Origin: Nocardia altamirensis NBRC 108246
Lineage (GTDB): Bacteria > Actinomycetota > Actinomycetes > Mycobacteriales > Mycobacteriaceae
Assembly: GCF_001612685.1 (NCBI RefSeq)
Contig: NZ_BDAY01000066.1
Coordinates: 1-64,000 of the forward strand
DNA length: 64,000 bases
Direction of reading: 5' to 3'
The notes beneath the pieces were generated by a model. That model was not told where the DNA came from. It ran no database searches and was given only the letters and a program-made list of their open reading frames with translations. Shown here piece by piece: positions 9,414 to 16,784 of the stretch; positions within the stretch are counted from its first letter, which is position 1; each line of letters opens with the position of its first letter. The position numbers were made by a program, and so were the translations under genes.

Positions 9414-10000
9414 TCACCCGGCTGCTGGTGTTCACCGCCAACGCCAGCTGGACCAAGCCGGCCAGGCTGTCATACATCGATGTGTGGCTGCGCGGTGGCG
9501 GTGGCCAGGGCGGTGCGAAGACCGGTGGTGGGGGCGGTGCTGCGGTGGAGCGTCTGCGAATAAAGGCCGCCGATCTCCCTGCGACGGTGGCGATCTCGGT
9601 TGGTACGGGCGGCGGCGGCGATGGTGGTGCCTCCGTCTTCGGCGAGCCGCAACTGACCGCGCCGGGCGGGGCGGCCGGGACGGCGAGCAGCGGTGGGGCA
9701 GGGGGCATTTCGTTCATCGTCGGCGGCCGCGGCGGGGACTCCGGCAAGCCGGGCGAGTCCACCACGTCCAGCGCGGTCCGGCTGCTTGCCGGTGGCGGTG
9801 GCGGTGGCGGATCGGCGGCTGCCGGCGGAAAGTCCGGCCTGGCAACCGTTTCCAGCAATCCGCCGTACTGGCAGGCACTTCAGTCGGGAGCGGGCGGCAA
9901 CAGCGGTCAGCCGGGCGGCTTTCCCGCAGGCGGTGGCGGCGCGGGTGCCAAGGGCGCGAACGGCGTCGTCACCGTCATCGAATATCTAGAGGAGAACTGA
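9410..10000 (+). CDS. Glycine-rich phage tail-tip protein 2
   Basis: A 196-residue protein whose start overlaps the stop of the preceding glycine-rich gene (ATGA). It begins with a short beta-like segment (LLVFTANASWTKPA), then alternates Gly-rich loops with short hydrophobic strands. The same opening pattern (strand, Trp/Tyr-Pro, then Gly-rich) occurs in the middle of the preceding protein, so the two are probably related by duplication. It is likely a second tail-tip or fibre component. Confidence 0.65.
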   Translation: MITRLLVFTANASWTKPARLSYIDVWLRGGGGQGGAKTGGGGGAAVERLRIKAADLPATVAISVGTGGGGDGGASVFGEPQLTAPGGAAGTASSGGAGGISFIVGGRGGDSGKPGESTTSSAVRLLAGGGGGGGSAAAGGKSGLATVSSNPPYWQALQSGAGGNSGQPGGFPAGGGGAGAKGANGVVTVIEYLEEN

Positions 10001-10001
10001 G

Positions 10002-10337
10002 ATGACAACCAACAAAGCCATCCTGCACATCGATGCCGTTGGCGGATATATCGGTCCGGCCCGTTGCTACCGCCTCGAGCCTCCGAAGCAGTTCGAGAGC
10101 ACGGCTGTCGAGTACGTGACGATCTGGCTGCAGCGGCCGTTCGCGCACCAGGCGCCCGAGGTCGGCCTCGTCGCGGCCACCGAAACCGGCGCCGCCGCAG
10201 GACAATCGGTGCATCGTATGCCGGGTTCGTTTGTCCTACACGACAACCCGGAGACTCCGGACTACATCGACGGCGCTTACCGTATGGCCCTCGGCCTGCT
10301 CGGCGGCTATGCGATCGCCGACTCGACCGAGGCATAG
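10002..10337 (+). CDS. Small hypothetical protein ending the tail module
   Basis: A 111-residue protein starting one base after the stop of the second glycine-rich gene and followed within 25 bases by a strong hairpin. I do not recognise a family. It has no signal peptide or membrane segment; the sequence is mixed and compact, with several aromatic residues, so a small folded virion or assembly protein is possible. Tight spacing places it in the same transcript as the tail genes. Confidence 0.6.
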   Translation: MTTNKAILHIDAVGGYIGPARCYRLEPPKQFESTAVEYVTIWLQRPFAHQAPEVGLVAATETGAAAGQSVHRMPGSFVLHDNPETPDYIDGAYRMALGLLGGYAIADSTEA

Positions 10338-10357
10338 CCCGATCACTCGAGAACGAA

Positions 10358-10383
10358 GACGGCCCGGAGCAATCCGGGCCGTC
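10358..10383. terminator. Strong hairpin terminator between tail module and DUF4429-type gene
   Basis: Perfect 11 bp stem GACGGCCCGGA / TCCGGGCCGTC with a GCAA loop, followed by TTTGTCGTTT on the + strand. It lies between convergent genes (stops at 10337 and 10397) and probably serves both. Confidence 0.85.
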
Positions 10384-10396
10384 TTTGTCGTTTCGG

Positions 10397-11356
10397 CTAC
10401 ATGCGGTTGAGCAGGTCGTGCTTCTTCGCGGCGAACTCGGCGTCGGTGAGGATGCCGGACGCGTGCAGGTCGGCCAGCTGGCGGATCTGGTCGGCGACGT
10501 TCGGTGCTGGTGCTGGTGCTGGTGCTGGTGCTGGTGTAGCGGTTGGCTGGGCCATGGACTGCCGGACCGCGTCGGCCAGCGGCGCCAGATCGTCGTTCTT
10601 GACCTTGGAGATCGTCGCGGTGTTGCCGGAGGCGAAGATCTTCAGCTCGCCGGTGCGCCGGCCGGAGCTGGTTTGTACCGAGGAGATGGTGCGCAGCGGG
10701 AAGTCTTCGAGGCGCTTGCGGATCATGCCGTGGAAGAAGAACAGCACGCGCTGGTCGGTGAGGACCACGATGCCTTCGTCGCCTTCATAGGTGCCCTGGG
10801 CGATGAAGCGGACCGTCTCCTCGGCGCGCAAGTGCTCGCCGAGGTTGCGGATCTCCTGGGTGCCACCCCAGGTGGTGCCCATCCGGACCGTCGCGGCGAT
10901 GACGTCCGCACGGGCGTCCGGTCCGGCGTAGGTCTGCGCGGCGCGTTGCTTGCTCGCCGCCTCCCGTTCGCGCTGGCGGTCGACGCGATTGGTGCCGGAT
11001 TCGTAATCGATGGTGCTGGAATCTATCCCCATCGCCTGGTTCTGCTGAACGACCGAGAGCAGCCACTCATACAGCTGCCGGAACTGCGCGGTTTGCTTGG
11101 GGCCGAACACAATCGCGTCGGGGTCACTAGCAGCATCGCGACCGTGGTCGACCGCTGGGTTGCCCCCCAATCCGAGTTGCAGATGACCGGCCTTCAATGC
11201 GCTCGGTTCTTGGAAGAACACACCTGAGACCGCGCCGAGTGGGACGCGCCGCGGTGCGACCTTGCCGAAGCCGACCCTGGCGTTGAACCCGTCCCTGCTG
11301 ATGACGATGGCGTCGTTCTCCACTGTGATCTGACCGGTAGACCCCTCGTATCGCAA
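10397..11356 (-). CDS. DUF4429-type protein with C-terminal SHOCT-like motif
   Basis: A 319-residue cytosolic protein. Two PH-like/DUF4429-like halves are suggested by repeated patterns: one near the N-terminus (IVISRDGF, GAVSGVFFQEP) and one after about residue 180 (GIVVLTDQRVLFFFHG). An Ala-Pro linker follows, then a short C-terminal motif (ADLHASGILTDAEF) typical of SHOCT domains. The reading frame stays open further upstream, but that part is Arg/Ser-rich and implausible. A TTG at 11354-11356 preceded by AAGGA at good spacing gives an N-terminus like other family members. No function is established. It is the first non-phage gene after the tail module. Confidence 0.7.
   Translation of the reverse strand: MRYEGSTGQITVENDAIVISRDGFNARVGFGKVAPRRVPLGAVSGVFFQEPSALKAGHLQLGLGGNPAVDHGRDAASDPDAIVFGPKQTAQFRQLYEWLLSVVQQNQAMGIDSSTIDYESGTNRVDRQREREAASKQRAAQTYAGPDARADVIAATVRMGTTWGGTQEIRNLGEHLRAEETVRFIAQGTYEGDEGIVVLTDQRVLFFFHGMIRKRLEDFPLRTISSVQTSSGRRTGELKIFASGNTATISKVKNDDLAPLADAVRQSMAQPTATPAPAPAPAPAPNVADQIRQLADLHASGILTDAEFAAKKHDLLNRM
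10503..10532. repeat. Hexanucleotide tandem repeat GGTGCT x5
   Basis: Five perfect GGTGCT units and one imperfect unit encode the Ala-Pro linker of the DUF4429-type protein. Because the unit is six bases, slippage would change linker length without a frameshift. Confidence 0.9.
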
Positions 11357-11525
11357 CGCTGTCTTCCTTCGCTCCCGCGGGGACACCAGCCGCCCCCCAT
11401 CCGCACGAATCATCACACGACCGAATCGCCCTCGCCACTGGCACATTCGTCGCTTTCCGAGTGCTGAGCGGCTGCGGCGTTGCCCACTACTCGCGATGCT
11501 GCTGCGGTGTGCCGACGCCGAAGAA

Positions 11526-12095
11526 ATGACCTGGAGAGATGCGGTTAGCATCGATCGGGTGCGACGTCGCCGCTCGATCAGGATCGGGGTCGTTCTCGTG
11601 GTGCTCGGCGCCATGGTGATTGCCGCGCTCTGGCCGGTCTATGTTCGTCCACAGACCGATAGTCCGGCGGCCGCCGACGCGATTCTGGTTCTCGGTGGTG
11701 CGCACGACGGCCGTGAGCAGCTCGGGCTTCGGCTGGCCCACGAGGGATTCGCGCCCCGGGTCCTGCTTTCCGACCCCTATGCGAACAGCGCGATGATCAA
11801 TCGAATCTGCCACGGCGGCTACACGTTTCAGGTCATCTGCTTCGACCCCGCGCCACGCACCACCCGTGGTGAAGGCCGGTATCTCGCGCAGCTCGCCCGT
11901 GCCAACGCGTGGCGCAGGGTCATCGTTGTCACTTTTACCCCGCATATTTCCCGTGCCCGCTACATTCTCGGAAAGTGCTGGTCGGGGGAGCTGTTGTTCG
12001 TCGATCCGCGGCCGCGGCTTTCGGTGGCGCGCTGGGCCTACGACTACGGCTATCAGACCGTCGGTTATGGCAAGGCCTTCTTCGAGGATTGCTAG
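11526..12095 (+). CDS. YdcF-like (DUF218) membrane-anchored protein
   Basis: A 189-residue protein with an Arg-rich N-terminus, one membrane segment at about residues 18-38 and an external or cytosolic DUF218 domain. The family pattern is visible in AAADAILVLGGA followed by RLAHEGFAPRVLLSD and a later basic stretch (ANAWRRVIVVTFTPH). DUF218 proteins such as SanA/YdcF are implicated in envelope or cofactor biology, but the activity is not defined. I chose the ATG at 11526; another ATG at 11496 is in frame, with no stronger ribosome site. The gene is divergent from the DUF4429-type gene with about 170 bases between. Confidence 0.7.
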   Translation: MTWRDAVSIDRVRRRRSIRIGVVLVVLGAMVIAALWPVYVRPQTDSPAAADAILVLGGAHDGREQLGLRLAHEGFAPRVLLSDPYANSAMINRICHGGYTFQVICFDPAPRTTRGEGRYLAQLARANAWRRVIVVTFTPHISRARYILGKCWSGELLFVDPRPRLSVARWAYDYGYQTVGYGKAFFEDC

Positions 12096-12122
12096 CCGAC
12101 GGCTGTTGCCGGAAATGGGAGT

Positions 12123-12153
12123 GCCCGAGGCTCCCCCCTTCGGAGCCCCGGGC
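12123..12153 (+). terminator. Hairpin downstream of DUF218 gene
   Basis: GCCCGAGGCTCC and GGAGCCCCGGGC can form a 12 bp stem with one mismatch around a 7-base loop, 27 bases after the DUF218 stop. There is no U-tract, as is common in actinobacteria. Confidence 0.5.
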
Positions 12154-13100
12154 CCGACCGCAACTGTGTTGCTCCAGGTGCGCTACAAAGTTGCGGCCGG
12201 TCTATCCCCTCCGTGCCGATCGCCATCGCGTCGGGTGGTCGATGGCGATCATTCCCTCGGTTCTTCCGCTGCTTCTGCCCGTTTCGGGTACGGGCCGGGC
12301 GGAAGTTCGGCAGCTCGAACTGCCTCGAACTGCCGGTACATAGTCGTACCACGTGGTGGGATGACGGGGTCGCAGGCGGTTTCAGTGTGAGACCGCGTAG
12401 CGGTAACTCATAGCTTGCTGTCATTTGGACAGTTGACCAAAACGTCGCAGTGACGGTTGGAGACCTCCGGTTGGAGCGCGTGTGGTTTCGAGGGCGGCAA
12501 CGTGACGCTGTGGTTTATTGCAGGCCACCGCGAGGCAACGAGAATCGGATATCTCGGTGAAGGAGTTATTCGCCCGGTGTCGAGTCGATCGAATCAGGGT
12601 GGGGCACTTGTTGAAACGTAAGATGTCTGCTGCTGGCGAGCGGGTAAGCAGCTATCGGTGAGTAACTCCCGAGAGAAAAGTCACGAAAATGTTTAGTAAC
12701 GATCACGGCGGAGTGACGATGCATTCCCGTGCCTCGCTCAATCATGTTCGAGTGCCCAAAGATTGGTGCTGTCAATTGTGCCGAATGTCGAACGTGTCTG
12801 TACTTGTCTTGCATGGCAATGCTTTTGGTCGTCACCGTGGCTCGAGGCCGCGGAACGGGTTGTAGCGCTGAAGTACCCGTTCGGATATCTCGCGAATCGA
12901 GTCCCCGGCATCCCTTGGTGGTGGCGTCGGCCGAGCTATCGGCCACGGGGTGATGGTCGAGGCAGCCGATCTGCCGCGCACTGATCAATTGCTGGCAGGT
13001 GACTTCAGTTTGCTAACCTGGGTGCGACGGGCATACATTCCGTCCCACATCGGCGGTTCGCCGGTGCTGAGGCAATGGCGCACACCCTCTGGGAGGGCTG
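12154..13100. other. Gene-poor interval of about 950 bp
   Basis: No convincing coding region. Frames of 70-140 residues exist on both strands, but they lack ribosome sites and have shadow-like composition. Base composition from about 12540 to 12850 is visibly lower in G+C than the neighbours. The last hundred bases presumably hold the promoter of the acyl-CoA dehydrogenase operon. This interval is a candidate for the right border of the phage-derived region or a decayed insertion, but I found no attachment repeat or tRNA. Confidence 0.5.
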
Positions 13101-14333
13101 ATGGAATTCGACTGGTCAGCGGCCGATGTGGCGTTTCGGGACGAGGTGCGGGCGTTTCTGGACGCAAACCTGACTCCTGAGCTGCGCAGGGCCGGGCGCT
13201 TGGCGACGAGCGTCTACCCGGATCACGAGGCGAGCATGGCGTGGCAGCGCATCCTGCACGAGCGGGGGTGGGCGGCACCGGCCTGGCCGGTGGAACACGG
13301 CGGCTGCGCGTGGAGCTTGACTCAGCATTACATCTTCAGCCGGGAATCGACGCTGGCGGGCGCGCCTCCCTTGTCGCCGATGGGGATCAGGATGGTCGCG
13401 CACGCGATCATCGCCTACGGCACACCGGAGCAGCAGGCGTTCTATCTGCCGCGGATCCTGAGCGGGGAAATCTTCTTCTGCCAGGGCTATTCGGAACCGG
13501 AGGCCGGCTCGGATCTGGCGTCGCTGACCATGGCCGCCGTCGACGACGGCGACGACCTGGTGTGCACCGGCAGCAAAATCTGGACAACCCATGCGACCGA
13601 GGCGAATTGGATCTTCTGCCTGGTGCGCACCTCGCGGGCAGGCAAGAAGCAGCAAGGCATCACGTTCCTGCTGATCGACATGACCACGCCGGGCATCGAG
13701 ATCCGGCCGCTGGTGATGACGTCCGGAGAACAGGTGCAGAACCAGGTCTTCTTCGACAATGTCCGAGTGCCGAAGAGCAACGTGCTCGGGCAGATCGACG
13801 ACGGCTGGACCGTCGCCAAGTACCTGCTGGTGTTCGAGCGCGGCGGCGGTGCGATGGCCCCGTACCTGCAGGCGATGGCACAGGAAGTCGCCGTCGCGGC
13901 GGCCGAACAGCCTGGGCCGGACGGCAATCCGTTGCTCGATGACGCGGCGTTCGCGGCGCGGCTCGCGGACGCGCGGATTCGGTCCGACGTGCTCGAAATC
14001 CTGGAGTACCGCACGATTTCGGCGATGTCGCGCGGCCAGAACCCTGGTCCTGCCGCGTCCATGCTCAAGATCTTGGCGACCGAGCTGAGTCAGCAGCTGA
14101 CCGAGCTGGCACTCGAGGCCGCCGGTCCGCGCGGTCGCGTGTACCAGCCGCATGCCACCGCGCCCGGCGGGCCGATCGCCGAGTTCGTGCCGCCCGCGGA
14201 CGGCTACACCAGCGGCGCCGACTGGCAGGCTGTCGCGCCACTGCGCTACTTCAACGACCGAGCAGGCTCGATTTACGCGGGCAGCAACGAGATTCAGCGA
14301 AACATTCTCGCCAAAGCAGCATTGGGGCTCTGA
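13101..14333 (+). CDS. Acyl-CoA dehydrogenase, large subunit type
   Basis: A 410-residue flavoprotein of the acyl-CoA dehydrogenase family, which introduces the alpha-beta double bond into acyl-CoA. Family marks are FFCQGYSEPEAGSDL (flavin/substrate loop), the TGSKIWTTHA segment, and RYFNDRAGSIYAGSNEIQRNILA near the C-terminus read in shorter blocks. It overlaps the next gene by one base (TGATG). Two adjacent, divergent acyl-CoA dehydrogenases commonly form alpha2beta2 heterotetramers in mycolate bacteria, as in steroid-side-chain and pimeloyl-CoA-type enzymes. The substrate cannot be read from sequence. Confidence 0.9.
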   Translation: MEFDWSAADVAFRDEVRAFLDANLTPELRRAGRLATSVYPDHEASMAWQRILHERGWAAPAWPVEHGGCAWSLTQHYIFSRESTLAGAPPLSPMGIRMVAHAIIAYGTPEQQAFYLPRILSGEIFFCQGYSEPEAGSDLASLTMAAVDDGDDLVCTGSKIWTTHATEANWIFCLVRTSRAGKKQQGITFLLIDMTTPGIEIRPLVMTSGEQVQNQVFFDNVRVPKSNVLGQIDDGWTVAKYLLVFERGGGAMAPYLQAMAQEVAVAAAEQPGPDGNPLLDDAAFAARLADARIRSDVLEILEYRTISAMSRGQNPGPAASMLKILATELSQQLTELALEAAGPRGRVYQPHATAPGGPIAEFVPPADGYTSGADWQAVAPLRYFNDRAGSIYAGSNEIQRNILAKAALGL

Positions 14334-15481
14334 TGGACTTCACGCTTACCGATGAGCAGGAACTGCTCCGCTCCGCGCTCGCCGGATTCCTCGGCGCCCG
14401 CTACGAACTGGTGAAAAGCCGAACGGCGGCCAAGGTCGGTGCGGGCTGGCAGCCGGCCATCTGGCGCGGGTTCGCCGATGAGCTCGGCATTCTGGGTGCG
14501 ACCCTGCCCGAACGGGTCGACGGGCTCGGTGGTGGACCGGTCGAATTGATGGTCATCGCCGAGGAACTCGGGCGGGCGCTCGTCGTCGAACCGTTCGTGG
14601 ACACGGTCGTCATCGGCGCCGGTCTGCTCGACCGATCCGGTGGCGAGCGAGCCGATGCGGTGCTGCGCCAGATCGTGTCCGGCGACGCCCGCACCGCGTT
14701 CGCCGCACTCGAACCCACCTCCGGCCAGACACTGCACGACGTCTCGACCACAGCACGGCGCGACGGTGAGGCGTGGCTCCTCGACGGCGCCAAGACCGTC
14801 GTGACCAGCGCGCCGCTCGCGACCCACCTGCTCATCACCGCCCGTACCGCGGGCGACCGTCGCGATCAGCGCGGAATCTCGTTGTTCTGCACCGAGTTCG
14901 ACGCCGATAACCCGCCCGCGGGCGTCGAGGTGCACTCCTACCGGACCATCGATGATCGAGTAGCGGCCGACCTCACCTTCACGGGCTACGCGCTACCGGC
15001 CGACGCCGTGCTCGGCGTCGAGGGCACCGCCTGGGTCGCCATCGAGCCCACCATCGATGAGGCCATCGCCGCCATCTGCGCCGAGGCCGTCGGCTGTATG
15101 CGCAAGGTTCTCGCCGACACCCTCGATTACGTCAAGCAGCGCAAGCAATTCGGCCAACCCATCGGCAGCTTCCAGGCCCTGCAACACCGCATGGTCGACA
15201 TGTACATGGAACTCGAACAAGCCATCGCCGCCGTCTACCTGGCCATCTACTCCCTGCAAGCCGACCAGCCGACCCGCGCCCGCGCCGTCTCCGCCGCCAA
15301 GGTCACCGTCAGCCGCGCCGCCCGCTTCATCGGCCAAAACGCCGTCCAATTGCACGGCGCCATGGGCATGACCGAAGAACTGGCCATCGGCCACTACTTC
15401 AAACGCCTCACCGCCATCCACCAAGAATTCGGCACCCCCACCACCCACCTGACCCGCTACGCAACCCTGACCCGCCCGTAG
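14333..15481 (+). CDS. Acyl-CoA dehydrogenase, small subunit type
   Basis: A 382-residue acyl-CoA dehydrogenase paralogue, translationally coupled to the upstream gene by a one-base overlap. It keeps family segments such as DGAKTVVTSA and KQRKQFGQPIGSFQALQH but is more divergent in the C-terminal flavin part (LHGAMGMTEELAIGHYFKRL). This matches the small-subunit type annotated for pimeloyl-CoA dehydrogenase pairs, where only one partner has complete catalytic residues. It likely works as a heteromer with the upstream protein. Codon use in the last third is very C-rich compared with the start. Confidence 0.88.
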   Translation: MDFTLTDEQELLRSALAGFLGARYELVKSRTAAKVGAGWQPAIWRGFADELGILGATLPERVDGLGGGPVELMVIAEELGRALVVEPFVDTVVIGAGLLDRSGGERADAVLRQIVSGDARTAFAALEPTSGQTLHDVSTTARRDGEAWLLDGAKTVVTSAPLATHLLITARTAGDRRDQRGISLFCTEFDADNPPAGVEVHSYRTIDDRVAADLTFTGYALPADAVLGVEGTAWVAIEPTIDEAIAAICAEAVGCMRKVLADTLDYVKQRKQFGQPIGSFQALQHRMVDMYMELEQAIAAVYLAIYSLQADQPTRARAVSAAKVTVSRAARFIGQNAVQLHGAMGMTEELAIGHYFKRLTAIHQEFGTPTTHLTRYATLTRP

Positions 15482-15495
15482 AACACCCGAACTGG

Positions 15496-15532
15496 CGGGT
15501 CGAGCCTGTGCGTCCAGCGCGAACTCGACCCG
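15496..15532. terminator. Possible terminator between convergent genes
   Basis: CGGGTCGAG at 15496-15504 and CTCGACCCG at 15524-15532 form a 9 bp stem with a long 19-base loop, followed by TCTTGT. It lies 15 bases after the dehydrogenase stop and before the end of the leftward 74-residue gene. Confidence 0.45.
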
Positions 15533-15588
15533 TCTTGTACCTCCGAGACCCTGCCGCAACGACTTTGGTCGGCCGACTGCCGCGGACA

Positions 15589-15813
15589 TCAGCCGCGCCT
15601 TTCTCGCGCGACCTCCTTCCGGATCGCACGCAGCTCAGCCAGTACGACGCTCGGGTCATCCTCATCATCCAGAGGCACCGACGTCGACATGAGTGCGTCG
15701 TATTGCTTCTGGCGCCGTTGTTCCTGCTGTGCTGATACGTCCGCCGAGGTTTGCGTGCTGACAGAATTGGAGTACGCGGGTGATGTGGAGTCGACTTTCG
15801 GTGGTGTATCCAT
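15589..15813 (-). CDS. Small hypothetical protein (74 aa)
   Basis: A short hydrophilic protein. An AAGGAG ribosome site lies eight bases before the ATG at 15811-15813, the best initiation signal in this region. The N-terminal half is Ser/Thr/Gln-rich and probably disordered. The C-terminal half is acidic then Arg-rich and likely helical (VVLAELRAIRKEVARERR). No family recognised. Its first 34 bases overlap the start of a rightward ORF on the opposite strand. Confidence 0.55.
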   Translation of the reverse strand: MDTPPKVDSTSPAYSNSVSTQTSADVSAQQEQRRQKQYDALMSTSVPLDDEDDPSVVLAELRAIRKEVARERRG

Positions 15814-16034
15814 GGAGCGATCTCCTTTCTGAGGCGGACCGTCGAGAGTTCGTCGCCGAAACCCTCTGCGCCCGATCTGATCTCGAGTCCGGCCAGTTCG
15901 ACCGACTGACCGCAACGCTTGCTGCGTGGCGGGGTACTGCGGCGGCGTACACGGATTCGGCTATCCACATCGATGCCAGCGATCTGCACTACTTGGACGA
16001 GCCGGTTCCGGCGCCTGATCCCAGCGGTCGCTAG
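15780..16034 (+). CDS. Small antitoxin-like hypothetical protein (84 aa)
   Basis: An acidic helical protein with a pattern (PWSDLLSEADRREFVAE, then LAAWRGTAAAYTD) like short actinobacterial proteins often found beside toxin genes. GGAG lies seven bases before the GTG at 15780; an ATG at 15783 is an alternative. Its 5' end overlaps the start of the leftward 74-residue gene, and its stop shares the CTAG with the stop of the convergent VapC gene. No partner toxin lies on the same strand. It may be an orphan antitoxin; family assignment is from memory of pattern only. Confidence 0.5.
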   Translation: MMWSRLSVVYPWSDLLSEADRREFVAETLCARSDLESGQFDRLTATLAAWRGTAAAYTDSAIHIDASDLHYLDEPVPAPDPSGR

Positions 16035-16429
16035 CTCGTCTTCAGTCGCTGGTGTGGCTGGCCGGTCACACCAGCGATCGTTTGATAGTCGTTGTCCACA
16101 TGTAAGACGGTGGCGCCATGGATCTCGGCGGTCGCGGCGATGATCAAATCGGGGATCGGAAGGCGATGCGTGCCACCTTCAGCCAGAATCCCCTGGACCT
16201 GTAATGCCCGATCCATGACCTCTTCGGTGACCGGTAGCCACACAAGGGACTGCTGGCCTGCGAGCTTCGCGACGTAGTCGGCATGAGAGCGCGCAGAGTA
16301 TCCGATCTCCAGCGCGGTGAGGTGGCAGGCGGCAACCAGCGCGCCTGGTGCGCCGGTCACCTTTGCGAAGTCGGCTGCAGACATCTCGTCACGAAGCACC
16401 CACTCCAGCGCTGACTTGTCCGCGAGCAT
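16031..16429 (-). CDS. vapC: PIN-domain ribonuclease toxin (VapC)
   Basis: A 132-residue PIN-domain protein. The acidic residues expected for metal-dependent RNA cleavage are present in order: Asp4 (MLADKSA), Glu41 (LTALEIG), Asp94 (PIPDLIIAA) and Asp112/Asp114 (HVDNDYQTIA). I chose the ATG at 16429 because GAGGA lies eight bases upstream; a TTG start at 16450 would overlap the antitoxin stop. It follows vapB in the same direction with 11 bases between. VapC enzymes cleave tRNA or rRNA when released from the antitoxin. Confidence 0.88.
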   Translation of the reverse strand: MLADKSALEWVLRDEMSAADFAKVTGAPGALVAACHLTALEIGYSARSHADYVAKLAGQQSLVWLPVTEEVMDRALQVQGILAEGGTHRLPIPDLIIAATAEIHGATVLHVDNDYQTIAGVTGQPHQRLKTS

Positions 16430-16440
16430 GAACAGTGTCC

Positions 16441-16641
16441 TCAGTGCCAAGCTCCCCTCATGGCTTCGGGCGAAAGGTCGGTCTCGCTGTCACGCAACTG
16501 CTGGATCATCTTCGACACAGCTCGCCTGTTCGCGACCTCCCGCAAAGCGGCATTCACGGTCGCGACCTTTGTCTTTGTACCCAACTCCTCCGCTGCGAGA
16601 GCGAGGGCGTCGTCGTCGATGTCTATTAGTGTCCGTGACAT
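16441..16641 (-). CDS. vapB: VapB-type antitoxin
   Basis: A 66-residue protein with the VapB (DUF2191-like) N-terminal pattern SRTLIDIDDDALALAAEELG followed by a helical stretch rich in Ala and Arg. An AGGAGG ribosome site precedes the ATG by six bases. It lies directly upstream of the PIN toxin, the usual antitoxin-first order. The N-terminal part would bind DNA as a dimer, and the C-terminal part would block the toxin active site. Autoregulation is supported by twin palindromes upstream. Confidence 0.87.
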   Translation of the reverse strand: MSRTLIDIDDDALALAAEELGTKTKVATVNAALREVANRRAVSKMIQQLRDSETDLSPEAMRGAWH

Positions 16642-16652
16642 CACGATCCTCC

Positions 16653-16683
16653 TGATATCAGAATCTCCATCTCGATGATATCA
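16653..16683. promoter_or_regulatory. Twin TGATATCA operator of vapBC
   Basis: Two perfect copies of the self-complementary octamer TGATATCA, at 16653-16660 and 16676-16683, start 23 bp apart (about two helical turns) just upstream of the vapB ribosome site. The spacing suits a VapBC hetero-oligomer binding two operator sites over the promoter. Confidence 0.7.
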
Positions 16684-16737
16684 ACACATCGGAGGTGGGG
16701 ATACCTTCCAACTCTTCCTACCGTGCTGCAGAAACGG

Positions 16738-16772
16738 CTCGGCCCGGGTCTGGTGTACAGACCCGGGCCGAG
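16738..16772. terminator. Terminator downstream of Fe-S reductase gene
   Basis: Perfect 15 bp stem (CTCGGCCCGGGTCTG and its complement) with a GTGTA loop. It lies 12 bases beyond the stop of the leftward Fe-S reductase gene and faces the vapBC promoter region. Confidence 0.8.
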
Positions 16773-16784
16773 AGGGCTCGTCCG

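Noticed and set aside
8322..10000. Glycine-rich genes considered as PE_PGRS-like host surface proteins
   Set aside because: No PE domain, and they are translationally coupled in the phage tail operon.
12566..12988. Leftward 140-codon frame in the gene-poor interval
   Set aside because: No ribosome site, odd composition and no family resemblance; noted only as part of the gap.
1..13100. Complete prophage
   Set aside because: Only tail genes are present in the window; no attachment repeats, tRNA, integrase, lysis or head genes can be shown.
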